A stretch of 7,062 nucleotides of DNA from JASFEQ01 sp050122535 (GTDB lineage Bacteria; Desulfobacterota; DSM-4660; Desulfatiglandales; HGW-15). Positions within the stretch are counted from its first letter, which is position 1, and each line of letters starts with the position of its first letter. Location of the stretch: NCBI GenBank assembly GCA_050122535.1, contig JASFIT010000250.1, positions 1 to 7,062 on the forward strand. The letters run 5' to 3'. Both the position numbers and the translations under genes were made by a program. Shown here in pieces: positions 1-6,253 of this stretch. The notes under the pieces are model-generated. The model was not told where the DNA came from and did no database searches. It was given only the letters and a program-made list of their open reading frames with translations.

Positions 1-1
1 T

Positions 2-259
2 ATCTACGGGGCCGCCATCGGCGCCATCGCCATGACCTTCTTTTTACCAGAGGGCATTGACCGGATAAAGGAATACGTTACTTTCATAAAGCCCGAAGAT
101 TTCGAGTTGCTCTTATTCGGCGTTATCACACTCGTTTTTATCATCCTTGAACCCAATGGCATCTATGGTCGATGGACAATCGTCAGAAACTATTTTAAGG
201 CCTTTCCCCTTAATGAAGTTCAAGTCAAAAGGGTGAGATGGATAAGACGATGGCTTTAG
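2..259 (+). CDS. livM: Branched-chain amino acid-type ABC transporter permease LivM, C-terminal part
   Basis: This is the last 85 codons of an inner-membrane permease of the Liv (HAAT) ABC transporter family; the start lies before the window. The frame is open from base 2 and ends in TAG at 257-259. It begins with a Gly/Ala-rich stretch (IYGAAIGAIAM), the usual G-x-x-x-GA end of a LivM loop. A hydrophobic final membrane helix follows at about 101-148 (FELLLFGVITLVFIIL), then the LivM-typical exit motif EPNGIYGRW and a basic cytoplasmic tail rich in Arg and Lys. LivM pairs with LivH to form the channel, and LivG and LivF, encoded directly downstream, supply ATP hydrolysis. The ATG at base 32 is internal, not a real start. 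The family also moves aromatic and other organic acids, so the substrate is not certain. Assignment to the permease family is secure from the motif and the neighbours. Confidence 0.88.
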   Translation: MYGAAIGAIAMTFFLPEGIDRIKEYVTFIKPEDFELLLFGVITLVFIILEPNGIYGRWTIVRNYFKAFPLNEVQVKRVRWIRRWL

Positions 260-314
260 CGGCTGGGAATAGGATATGGGCCCTTTATCTCTTTTTCCCT
301 GCCAAGGACTGAGT

Positions 315-321
315 AGGGAGG
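315..321 (+). promoter_or_regulatory. Ribosome binding site that fixes the TTG start of livG
   Basis: AGGGAGG lies 6 nt before TTG at 328-330. No in-frame ATG is available at the N-terminus before the conserved first beta strand of the ATPase. The strong Shine-Dalgarno sequence with ideal spacing supports TTG as the genuine start. Confidence 0.75.
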
Positions 322-327
322 CGTTCG

Positions 328-1101
328 TTGGCACCTCTATTACAAGTTGAAGATCTCACCATATCATTTCACGGATTGGTCGCCCTTAATTCGGTCTCTA
401 TCGAGATAAGAGAGGGAGAGATCATGGGCCTCATCGGGCCGAATGGATCAGGCAAGACCACGCTGCTCAATTGCATCAGTAATCTGTACAGACCACAAAG
501 GGGACGAATACGATTTAGAGAAAAAGATCTGTTGGGCAAAAGACCCTGTAGGATTATCTCCTGGGGAATTTCCAGAACATTCCAGAACCTGGAGGTGGAT
601 CCCCATCTCAGTGTCATCGATAATGTGATGTTAGGCATGCATTCCAAAATTCGTGTCGGGGACTTTATTTCCTCCTTTTTTTCTCCCATCATGCTTCAAC
701 GTAGGGAATGGGACTGGCATAACCGAGATGCCGCTTTTAAGGTGCTGGACTTGCTGGGGATTGCCAGTTATCACGATCGTCCTTGCGGAGGACTGCCATT
801 CGGTTTGCTGAAGCTGGTGGAGCTGGCACGTGCGGTGGCATCGCGTCCCTCACTGTTGCTCTTGGATGAACCAACAGCGGGCATGAATGAGCAGGAAACC
901 TACGAAATGAGCCGGATCATTACGGAGCTAAGGGATTATTCAGCCATGACCATACTCTTGATAGAGCATGACATGAATTTGGTGCAGATGGTCTGTGATC
1001 GGTGTTATGTCCTTAACTTTGGGGTCGTCATCGCGAGGGGTGAGCCCAAAGGGGTCATGGCTGATCCAAAGGTGATTGAGGCGTATCTTGGGACAGAGTA
1101 A
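328..1101 (+). CDS. livG: Liv-type ABC transporter ATP-binding protein LivG
   Basis: This is one of the two cytoplasmic ATPases that power a branched-chain amino acid/organic acid importer. The 257-residue length is normal for LivG. Visible motifs are Walker A GPNGSGKT (37-44), the Q-loop in RTFQN (Q86), Walker B LLLLDEP (about 176-182) followed by the LivG-typical TAGMN, and the switch histidine in IEHDM (H214). The long insert between the Q-loop and the signature (about 103-135) is characteristic of LivG compared with LivF. The C-loop reads LPFGLLK (156-162) instead of the LSGGQ type. Many LivG proteins have a diverged signature here, so this is probably functional. The start is TTG at 328, preceded by a strong ribosome binding site. 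It lies 68 nt after the permease gene and 2 nt before livF, so it is almost certainly in one operon with both. The transported substrate cannot be read from the ATPase. Confidence 0.93.
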   Translation: MAPLLQVEDLTISFHGLVALNSVSIEIREGEIMGLIGPNGSGKTTLLNCISNLYRPQRGRIRFREKDLLGKRPCRIISWGISRTFQNLEVDPHLSVIDNVMLGMHSKIRVGDFISSFFSPIMLQRREWDWHNRDAAFKVLDLLGIASYHDRPCGGLPFGLLKLVELARAVASRPSLLLLDEPTAGMNEQETYEMSRIITELRDYSAMTILLIEHDMNLVQMVCDRCYVLNFGVVIARGEPKGVMADPKVIEAYLGTE

Positions 1102-1103
1102 CC

Positions 1104-1868
1104 ATGGAGATTCTTAGCCTAAAAGCATTAGAGATTTACTACGACAAGATCAAGGTGATTGACGGCATTACGCTCTCTATGCAAGAGGGTGACATCGTAA
1201 CCATGCTTGGGAGTAACGGCGCTGGCAAAAGTACGCTTCTGAAGGTCATATCTGGGATTTTATTTTGTGATTTCGGGCACATAACATTCTATGGTCGCCG
1301 CATCGAAAACATGGATCCAAATCGCATCGTGAAACTGGGCATCACACAAGTTCCCGAGGGTAGAAGAATCTTCCCTGAGCTCACTGTAAAGGAAAACCTC
1401 TGGATGGGGGGTTTTACCATAAAAGATAGGAGGAAGCTAAGACAAAAGATGGATTATGTCTTTGATATGTTTCCTCCGATTTTGGGAAGGCAAGAAACAG
1501 ACGCAAGATTTCTCTCAGGCGGGGAACAACAGATGCTTGCCATTGGCCGGGCACTCATGTCAGAACCCAAGCTTCTTCTTTTGGACGAACCTTCCATGGG
1601 GCTCTCCCCCCTATTGACGAGTGAAATATTTCAGACCATAGAGAGGATCAACAAGGAAGGCGTTTCGGTTTTTATCGTGGAGCAAAACGCTCGAAAGGCC
1701 CTCCAGATTGCCGTATACGGGTATGTGTTGGTCAAAGGCCGAATAGATAAACATGGTGAGGCAAAAGAGTTGGCAGCGGATAAGGAGGTTCGAGAAGCTT
1801 ATCTTGGAGATGGCCGCTATATTGACCGAAAAGACCTTTGGAAGGGAAAGGCTTCACTGAAGAAATAG
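1104..1868 (+). CDS. livF: Liv-type ABC transporter ATP-binding protein LivF
   Basis: This is the second ATPase of the Liv-type importer, 254 residues, expected to form a heterodimer with LivG under the LivHM permeases. Motifs are Walker A GSNGAGKS (36-43), the LivF-specific Q-loop region QVPEGRRIFPELTV (82-95, in which the family has PEGR), a canonical signature LSGGEQQM (137-144), Walker B LLLLDEPSMGLSP (157-169), and the H-loop position occupied by Gln in VEQN (Q194), which is normal for LivF. ATG at 1104 follows the livG stop by 2 nt. No strong ribosome binding site precedes it, which suggests translational coupling to livG. The C-terminal extension after AYLGD (about 20 residues, Lys-rich) is slightly longer than usual. 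The gene is followed by a 191-nt gap, a possible end of the transporter unit. Confidence 0.94.
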   Translation: MEILSLKALEIYYDKIKVIDGITLSMQEGDIVTMLGSNGAGKSTLLKVISGILFCDFGHITFYGRRIENMDPNRIVKLGITQVPEGRRIFPELTVKENLWMGGFTIKDRRKLRQKMDYVFDMFPPILGRQETDARFLSGGEQQMLAIGRALMSEPKLLLLDEPSMGLSPLLTSEIFQTIERINKEGVSVFIVEQNARKALQIAVYGYVLVKGRIDKHGEAKELAADKEVREAYLGDGRYIDRKDLWKGKASLKK

Positions 1869-2059
1869 GTATAGGAAAAAGCAGGACGTGGAGCACAAGC
1901 TGACACACAATCTTTTGTTGGTGAATCTTAGTGCTTCCCACATTTTGCGGTTACGAGAAAGGTTCCTGGGATCCCCATGCGGATCTAGGTTGCCCAACTG
2001 AGACTTTCTTGTTTTGGAATTAGTGCGCAAAACTCAAAAAAGATGAAGGAGGTAGACCG
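1869..2059 (+). other. Intergenic gap after livF, no gene seen
   Basis: These 191 nt have no credible coding frame. A weak hairpin can be drawn at 1965-1989: a 5-bp GATCC/GGATC stem plus 3 bp CCT/AGG across a small internal loop, with a 6-nt loop. No T-run follows it, so it is not a convincing intrinsic terminator. No good -35/-10 pair was seen. The gap ends with AAGGAGGT at 2046-2053, 6 nt before the next gene. It probably carries the leader, and perhaps the promoter, of the downstream catabolic genes, but this cannot be shown from sequence alone. Confidence 0.4.
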
Positions 2060-2851
2060 ATGGCTTATGAGTTCATAGTGGTTGAGAAGCGTGAAAAGTT
2101 GACGGTTGTAACCATTAATCGTCCCGAGGTTATGAATGCGATGCATCTGCCCGCCTGTCAGGAGCTGGATGAAGCTTTCAATGATTTCTCCCAAGACCCC
2201 GAAGCCTGGGTGGCCATCATTACCGGGGCAGGGGAAAGGGCCTTTTGTGTAGGCAACGACCTGAAGTGGCAGGCCAAGGTTGGGATTGAAGTCTTTGAAG
2301 AGGGATTAGAATCTCTAAAGGGAGGATATGGCGGTATTACCTTACGGTTTGACTGCTTCAAGCCGATCATTGCAGCGGTCAATGGTTTCGCCTTAGGCGG
2401 AGGGTTTGAGATTGCGATGGCCTCCGACATCTTGGTGGCTGCGGAGAGCGCCACCTTTGGTTTGCCTGAACCCCGCGTTGGGCTCATGGCAAAGGCCGGA
2501 GGGGTTCACCGTCTTCCTCGACAGATCCCCTACCACTTGGCCATGGGCTTTATGCTGACCGGTCGTCAGATGACGGCCCAGCAGGCCCAACAGTTGGGAA
2601 TCGTTAACGAGGTGGTTCCCCCTAGTGATTTAATGGCGACGGCTGAGCGTTGGGCCATGGAGATCCTAGAGTGTGCACCTCTGGCTGTGAGGGCCAGCAA
2701 AGAAGCCGCCCTTAAAGGCTTGAACCTACCCGTGGAGGAAGCCGTGGGCAAGACCTTCCCTGAGATGGCCACCATGATGAAATCAGAGGACTTTGTGGAA
2801 GGGCCTCGTGCCTTTGCAGAGAAACGTAAACCTCAATGGAAGGGAAAATAA
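2060..2851 (+). CDS. Enoyl-CoA hydratase/isomerase (crotonase) family protein, CaiD-like
   Basis: This is a 263-residue crotonase-fold enzyme acting on an acyl-CoA thioester in the cytoplasm, most likely adding water to (or removing it from) a 2-enoyl-CoA. The first oxyanion-hole segment is AFCVGNDLK (61-69) and the second is GFALGGGFE (109-117). Both catalytic glutamates of true hydratases are present: E117 (in GGGFE) and E137 (in FGLPE), equivalent to Glu144 and Glu164 of rat enoyl-CoA hydratase. Residues HRLPRQIP, the MTAQQAQQLGIVNEVV segment and the C-terminus (SEDFVEGPRAFAEKR, then WKGK) resemble carnitinyl/crotonobetainyl-CoA hydratase CaiD more than fatty-acid FadB-type enzymes. That subgroup also contains many hydratases of cyclic and aromatic-acid pathways. 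The start ATG has an excellent AAGGAGGT ribosome binding site at 2046-2053. The real substrate is unknown. The neighbouring Mo and AOR-family enzymes suggest a dedicated catabolic pathway rather than general beta-oxidation. Confidence 0.92.
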   Translation: MAYEFIVVEKREKLTVVTINRPEVMNAMHLPACQELDEAFNDFSQDPEAWVAIITGAGERAFCVGNDLKWQAKVGIEVFEEGLESLKGGYGGITLRFDCFKPIIAAVNGFALGGGFEIAMASDILVAAESATFGLPEPRVGLMAKAGGVHRLPRQIPYHLAMGFMLTGRQMTAQQAQQLGIVNEVVPPSDLMATAERWAMEILECAPLAVRASKEAALKGLNLPVEEAVGKTFPEMATMMKSEDFVEGPRAFAEKRKPQWKGK

Positions 2852-2903
2852 GGGTGCAATGATGGGATGAGAGCTGAGTCCATGATGACACAGTCGGTTC
2901 ACA

Positions 2904-3164
2904 TTGTTCCAGGAAAAAGAGGTTCGGGATTGTCGTAAGTCCATCGGGGCGCTGGAGCCGCTTGGCCACAGGTCGCTCAGAGAAGACCGCCTTCGAGGAA
3001 AAGAGATTGAGAATGATTTGATTGAGGAAATAGCGGAAGGGACCATAAAAGAGGCAGGCCCCATCGTTCATATGGGGACTTCAGTTGGTCACAAAAGAAG
3101 AATGATGAGGGTCTTTGTGAAGCGCGCCATCGAACAGGCATTGGGATGTGCTAACTCGGCTTGA
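2904..3164 (+). pseudogene. C-terminal remnant of a molybdenum hydroxylase FAD-binding subunit
   Basis: This open frame (86 codons from a TTG; in-frame stop upstream at 2886-2888) looks like the CO-dehydrogenase flavoprotein C-terminal domain of the medium subunit of xanthine dehydrogenase-type enzymes (CoxM/HcrB family). Family landmarks appear in order: RDCRKSIGALEP (8-19) for the usual 'ariaiGAvaPtP', then R23, LRGKEI (30-35) for 'LxGK', IEEIAE (40-45), EAGPI (50-54) for 'eaxPIsD', TSVGHKRRMMRV (59-70) for 'aSaeYRRemv', and FVKRAIEQAL (71-80) for 'LvrRALeea'. The whole N-terminal FAD-binding domain, roughly 200 residues, is missing. Several normally conserved positions are altered (PTP became PLG, Tyr became His). 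No ribosome binding site precedes the TTG. The location, directly ahead of the small and large subunit genes, matches the usual medium-small-large order. I infer a deletion that left a decaying stub. A small expressed protein is possible but less likely. The match is from memory of family consensus, not a search. Confidence 0.72.
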
Positions 3165-3221
3165 TTATTATCTGCTTCCGCAACATATATCCGTATCACC
3201 TCACTCACCATACTTATAGAA

Positions 3222-3245
3222 AAAGGGCATGACAACGTGCCTTTT
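3222..3245 (+). other. 10-bp hairpin in the leader of the Mo hydroxylase small subunit gene
   Basis: The arms are AAAGGGCATG (3222-3231) and CGTGCCTTTT (3236-3245), enclosing an ACAA loop. All ten positions pair, including two G-U wobbles. The arm composition (A-run, GC core, T-run) resembles a short, possibly bidirectional, intrinsic terminator or attenuator, but the T-run is only four bases and is part of the stem. It sits between the FAD-subunit remnant and the ATG at 3275, with AAGGG (3261-3265) as the likely ribosome binding site. It could protect or attenuate the downstream transcript. Function is unproven. Confidence 0.4.
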
Positions 3246-3274
3246 CATCTAAGATAAAGAAAGGGACTGCGTTC

Positions 3275-3754
3275 ATGAAGCGGGTCATAGGGTTGAGCGT
3301 AAACGGTGAATCTTACGAGGTGGCGATTGAGCCAAACAGGACCTTGGTAAAGGTTCTGCGACAGGTACTTGGCCTCACTGGGACCAAGCAAGGTTGCGAT
3401 GATGGGGCCTGTGGTTGTTGCACCGTCATTATGGATGGAAGGCCGGTCCTCTCCTGTTTAACTCTGGCGATAGATGCTCAAGGCAAAGAGATCCTAACCA
3501 TTGAGGGATTGGCTACAAATGGTCAACTTCACCCGCTTCAATCGGCCTTTATTGAGCATGGTGCCATCCAGTGTGGATTCTGCACACCGGGAATGATTCT
3601 CTCTGCAAAGGCCTTATTGGATGAGAATCCTGAGCCCACTCTGGAGAAAGTAAAGATAGGTATGTCAGGCAATCTCTGCCGGTGTACAGGTTATACCAAA
3701 ATCATTCAGGCCATATTGTCCGCATCAAAAGCGCTGGGACCAGGAGGTCAATAA
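3275..3754 (+). CDS. [2Fe-2S] small subunit of a xanthine dehydrogenase-family Mo hydroxylase
   Basis: This is the iron-sulfur subunit (159 residues, typical of HcrC/CoxS-type proteins) that carries electrons away from the molybdenum site. The N-terminal plant-ferredoxin-like domain ligates one cluster through C41, C46, C49 and C61 (GCDDGACGCC, then SC). The C-terminal four-helix domain ligates the second, Mo-proximal cluster through C100, C103, C135 and C137 (QCGFCTPGM and NLCRCTGY). Both motifs are complete. An additional Cys, C48, stands where Ala or Ser is usual. ATG at 3275 has AAGGG 9 nt upstream, and the next residues (IGLSVNG) match the normal N-terminal beta strand. The gene is separated from the large subunit gene by 1 nt, and its last codons contain that gene's ribosome binding site. 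Normally this subunit passes electrons to an FAD subunit, but here only a remnant of that gene is seen upstream. The substrate is unknown; HcrC-like use in CoA-ester metabolism is one possibility. Confidence 0.95.
   Translation: MKRVIGLSVNGESYEVAIEPNRTLVKVLRQVLGLTGTKQGCDDGACGCCTVIMDGRPVLSCLTLAIDAQGKEILTIEGLATNGQLHPLQSAFIEHGAIQCGFCTPGMILSAKALLDENPEPTLEKVKIGMSGNLCRCTGYTKIIQAILSASKALGPGGQ
3742..3748 (+). promoter_or_regulatory. Ribosome binding site of the Mo large subunit, inside the small subunit gene
   Basis: AGGAGGT lies 7 nt before ATG at 3756 and is encoded by the last Gly-Gly-Gln codons of the small subunit. With the 1-nt gap between stop and start, this implies coupled, balanced translation of the two subunits. 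Confidence 0.8.
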
Positions 3755-3755
3755 A

Positions 3756-6047
3756 ATGACTGAGTTTTCTGTCGTAGGCAAACGCATCCCCAGGGTAGAT
3801 GGTGTGGTGAAGGCGACGGGTCAAGCAAGGTATGCCGGTGATATGTCACTGCCCAGAACGTTATATGGAAAGATTCTCCGAAGCCCCCACCCCCATGCCA
3901 GGATTGCCGACATAAATACCGATAAGGCAGAGAGGCTGCATGGTGTAAAAGCCGTGATTACCGGTAGGGACACACTGGGGATCAAGTATATCACGTTTCA
4001 GATTCTCTCGCGGTTAGCCGATGATTCTGTTCTCGCCATAGATAAGGTCCGTTTTGTAGGGGATGAGGTGGCTGCGGTTGCGGCCATCGATGAAGATATA
4101 GCAGAAGAGGCCCTAGACCTGATCAAAGTGGAGTATCAGGAGCTCCCGGCGGTCTTTGATCCTGCCGAGGCCATGAAGGCGGATGCACCCCACATTCACG
4201 ATCATGTGGACGGAAACATCGGTCTTTCACGCCAGGTAGAATTTGGCGATGTGGAGCAGGGTTTCAAAGAATCGGATTATGTCCGGGAGGATAGATTCCA
4301 CACCCCAGCAGTCATCCATGGCTTCCTGGAAACCCATGCCTGTTTAGCCAGCTTCGATCCAACAGGTAAACTGGCTATCTGGACATCAACCCAAAGTCCT
4401 TATTCCGTTCAAACCCTGCTCGCCAAGACTTTAGGTATCCGGGAAGGTGACATAAAGGTCATAAGACCTCACGTGGGCGGCGGTTTTGGTGGCAAAGTAG
4501 AAATGTTGGCCCATGAATTCTGTGCTGCGCTTTTATCCAAAAAAACCGGTCGGCCGGTAAGAATAGAATATACCAGAGATGAGGAGTTCACTGCCGGTCG
4601 TCGAAGGCACCCCATGATGATAGAGCTGAGGAGCGGTGTCAAGAAGGATGGAACCTTGGTGGTTAGGGTGTGCCGGAACATCATCGATGGGGGAGCCTAT
4701 CTCGGTCTGGGGGGCATAGTTGTCTCCAACTCTATTACCTTACCCGCCTTAACATACAGGGTCCCCAACTATAGATATGAGGCCCATCGTGTCTATACCA
4801 ATAAACCACCGGGGACAGCCATGCGGGGATTCGGCGGTCCACAACCGGTCTTTGCCCTTGAATCCCATTTTGACATGATTGCCAAGGATTTGGGGATCGA
4901 TCCAGGTGAGATGAGATTGAAGAATGCTGTTCAGCCCGGGGATGAAATCCCCAAGGTCGCCAAGATCAGCACATGCGGGCTGAGCGAATGCATCCAGAAA
5001 GCAGCCGACAGGGCCGGTTGGGCTGAGAAGAAGGGCAGGCTGCCAAAGGGTCGGGGCGTGGGCATGGCCTGTTATGGATTCGCGAGCGGAGCGCTTTTCA
5101 ATATATTCAATACCCGTCTTCCCTATTCAGAGGTCCACGTAAAACTGAATGATGATGGAACGGTCAATATTCTGACCCAAGCAGCGGATATTGGACAAGG
5201 ATCTAATACCGTCCTCTCCCAGATTGTGGCCGAGGAGTTGGGAGTGAGAGTGGAGGATGTCACCATAACCGCTTCAGACACCCAGAACGCCCCGATGGAT
5301 CTGGGCAGTTTCAGCAGCCGGGTTACCCTGTTTACTGGAAACGCGGCCAAGGCAGCCGCCGCCGATGCCAAGCAACAGCTCTTTGAGGCGACTTCGGGAC
5401 CATTAGGGCTAAAAATTCACCAGCATATGGAGGCCAAGGACCGACGCATCTATATCCAGGAACATCCTGAAAAAGGGCTCACTTTCTCTGAGGCGGTCTT
5501 GGCCGCTCAAAGGGCCAAAAATGGTATGCCTGTCATGGGTCGGGGAATCTTTGATCCCCGAAAAAGCGCGGGTTTTGGAAGCCCTACCTGGAGTTTTGGG
5601 GCCCAGGTGGCTGAGGTGGAGGTGGATAGCGAGACCGGCCGGGTGGAGGTACTTAAGGTTACTGCCGCTCATGATTGTGGTAAGGCGATAAATCCCCTTT
5701 TGGTGGAAGGTCAACTCGAAGGTTCAATCCATATGGGAATGGGATATGCCTTGTCGGAAGAGATTTTGTTTGATGGTGGCCTGACCCTCAATCCTTCCTC
5801 CTTGAATTACAAGATCCCTTTGGCGTATCAGACGCCGGAGATAGAAACGATTGAGGTGGAGACCCATGACCCTGAAGGGCCCTTTGGGGCAAAGGAAGCG
5901 GGTGAAGGGCTAACTTTACCCGTAGCCCCGGCTATAGCTAACGCCGTCTTTGACGCTGTGGGGGTAAGGATCAAAGAGTTACCCATCACACCGAACAAAA
6001 TCCTCAAAGCCCTGGAAGAGAATGAGGATCAAAAACAAAAGGGATAA
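3756..6047 (+). CDS. Molybdopterin-binding large subunit of a xanthine dehydrogenase-family Mo hydroxylase
   Basis: This is the catalytic subunit (763 residues, the normal length for HcrA/CoxL-type chains) that binds Mo-pterin cofactor and performs water-dependent hydroxylation or reductive dehydroxylation. The N-terminal domain (about 8-125: VGKRIPRVDG, ILRSPHPHARI, VGDEVAAVAA) is the aldehyde oxidase/xanthine dehydrogenase a/b hammerhead. Cofactor-binding segments are GGGFGGK (241-247), AMRGFGGPQ (355-363), QAADIGQGSNT (475-485) and GSFSSRVT (517-524). The catalytic glutamate is E714 in GPFGAKEAGEG. From memory, the AADIGQGSNT, SSRVT and PFGAKEA segments and the length resemble 4-hydroxybenzoyl-CoA reductase alpha subunits, but related aldehyde and heterocycle dehydrogenases share them, so the substrate stays open. 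No frameshift or lost cofactor motif is seen. Its stop overlaps the next gene's ATG (TAATG). The absence of an intact FAD subunit gene nearby is the odd point. The enzyme is presumably cytoplasmic: no signal peptide is visible. Confidence 0.94.
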   Translation: MTEFSVVGKRIPRVDGVVKATGQARYAGDMSLPRTLYGKILRSPHPHARIADINTDKAERLHGVKAVITGRDTLGIKYITFQILSRLADDSVLAIDKVRFVGDEVAAVAAIDEDIAEEALDLIKVEYQELPAVFDPAEAMKADAPHIHDHVDGNIGLSRQVEFGDVEQGFKESDYVREDRFHTPAVIHGFLETHACLASFDPTGKLAIWTSTQSPYSVQTLLAKTLGIREGDIKVIRPHVGGGFGGKVEMLAHEFCAALLSKKTGRPVRIEYTRDEEFTAGRRRHPMMIELRSGVKKDGTLVVRVCRNIIDGGAYLGLGGIVVSNSITLPALTYRVPNYRYEAHRVYTNKPPGTAMRGFGGPQPVFALESHFDMIAKDLGIDPGEMRLKNAVQPGDEIPKVAKISTCGLSECIQKAADRAGWAEKKGRLPKGRGVGMACYGFASGALFNIFNTRLPYSEVHVKLNDDGTVNILTQAADIGQGSNTVLSQIVAEELGVRVEDVTITASDTQNAPMDLGSFSSRVTLFTGNAAKAAAADAKQQLFEATSGPLGLKIHQHMEAKDRRIYIQEHPEKGLTFSEAVLAAQRAKNGMPVMGRGIFDPRKSAGFGSPTWSFGAQVAEVEVDSETGRVEVLKVTAAHDCGKAINPLLVEGQLEGSIHMGMGYALSEEILFDGGLTLNPSSLNYKIPLAYQTPEIETIEVETHDPEGPFGAKEAGEGLTLPVAPAIANAVFDAVGVRIKELPITPNKILKALEENEDQKQKG

Positions 6048-6253
6048 TGGATCGAGAGGAAACGGCATTGGAACAGAAACCAAATACCCTCAGATGCTAT
6101 CGCTGTCTAGGAAGGGTAAGCATTCCACCGAAGCAGCAAGTGATAAAATGCCCCAGTTGTGGGCAGGATTGGCGGATTACATGGGTGAATCCAGATACAC
6201 CGAAAATCAGGGGCAAATGCTATGAGCCAGGTAGCTTACGTAGACCTTTCTAA
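6047..6253 (+). CDS. Small two-CxxC zinc-ribbon-like protein, unknown function
   Basis: This is a 68-residue protein I do not recognise as a named family. It has two metal-knuckle motifs, C17-Y-R-C20 and C35-P-S-C38-G, 14 residues apart. That suits a single tetracysteine zinc ribbon (or, less likely, a rubredoxin-like iron site). The rest is charged, with no membrane segment. ATG at 6047 overlaps the large subunit stop (TAATG), suggesting coupled translation. An alternative TTG at 6068 has a better-placed ribosome binding site (AGAGGA, 6055-6060) and would keep both motifs. The 3' end overlaps the next gene by 32 nt. The regular Cys pattern and the tight fit between two metalloenzyme genes argue that it is real. 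It could be an assembly factor, a small subunit or an electron carrier for either neighbour; all of these are inference. The competing frame at 6022-6225 lacks this pattern. Confidence 0.68.
   Translation: MDREETALEQKPNTLRCYRCLGRVSIPPKQQVIKCPSCGQDWRITWVNPDTPKIRGKCYEPGSLRRPF

Noticed and set aside
1965..1989. Possible terminator after livF
   Set aside because: The stem is only 5 + 3 bp across an internal loop and no T-run follows, so an intrinsic terminator cannot be supported.
2009..2026. Possible sigma-54 promoter (TGGAAT ... GCGCA) before the crotonase gene
   Set aside because: The GG and GC elements are separated by 7 or 9 nt, not the required 10, and the -24 box is poor.
2712..3071. Antisense open frames of 119 and 93 codons opposite the end of the crotonase gene and the FAD-subunit stub
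   Set aside because: Their translations show no recognisable motif, they overlap a clear gene on the other strand, and the sense strand explains the sequence better.
3161..3191. Possible sigma-70 promoter (TTGATT with TATATC) before the small subunit gene
   Set aside because: The -35 overlaps the stub's stop codon, the spacer would be about 19 nt and the -10 matches only 4 of 6 bases; not convincing.
3165..3274. Molybdenum cofactor riboswitch in the leader of the Mo hydroxylase genes
   Set aside because: Only one simple hairpin is visible; the multi-stem architecture of the Moco/Tuco RNA is not seen in 110 nt.
5409..5714. Antisense open frame of 101 codons inside the Mo large subunit gene
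   Set aside because: It lies wholly within a well-supported coding sequence and has no family features; it is a by-product of codon use on the sense strand.
6022..6225. 67-codon plus-strand frame across the end of the large subunit gene
   Set aside because: It overlaps the large subunit and the two-CxxC frame, has no motif and no good ribosome binding site. The neighbouring frame with four regularly spaced cysteines is the better call.
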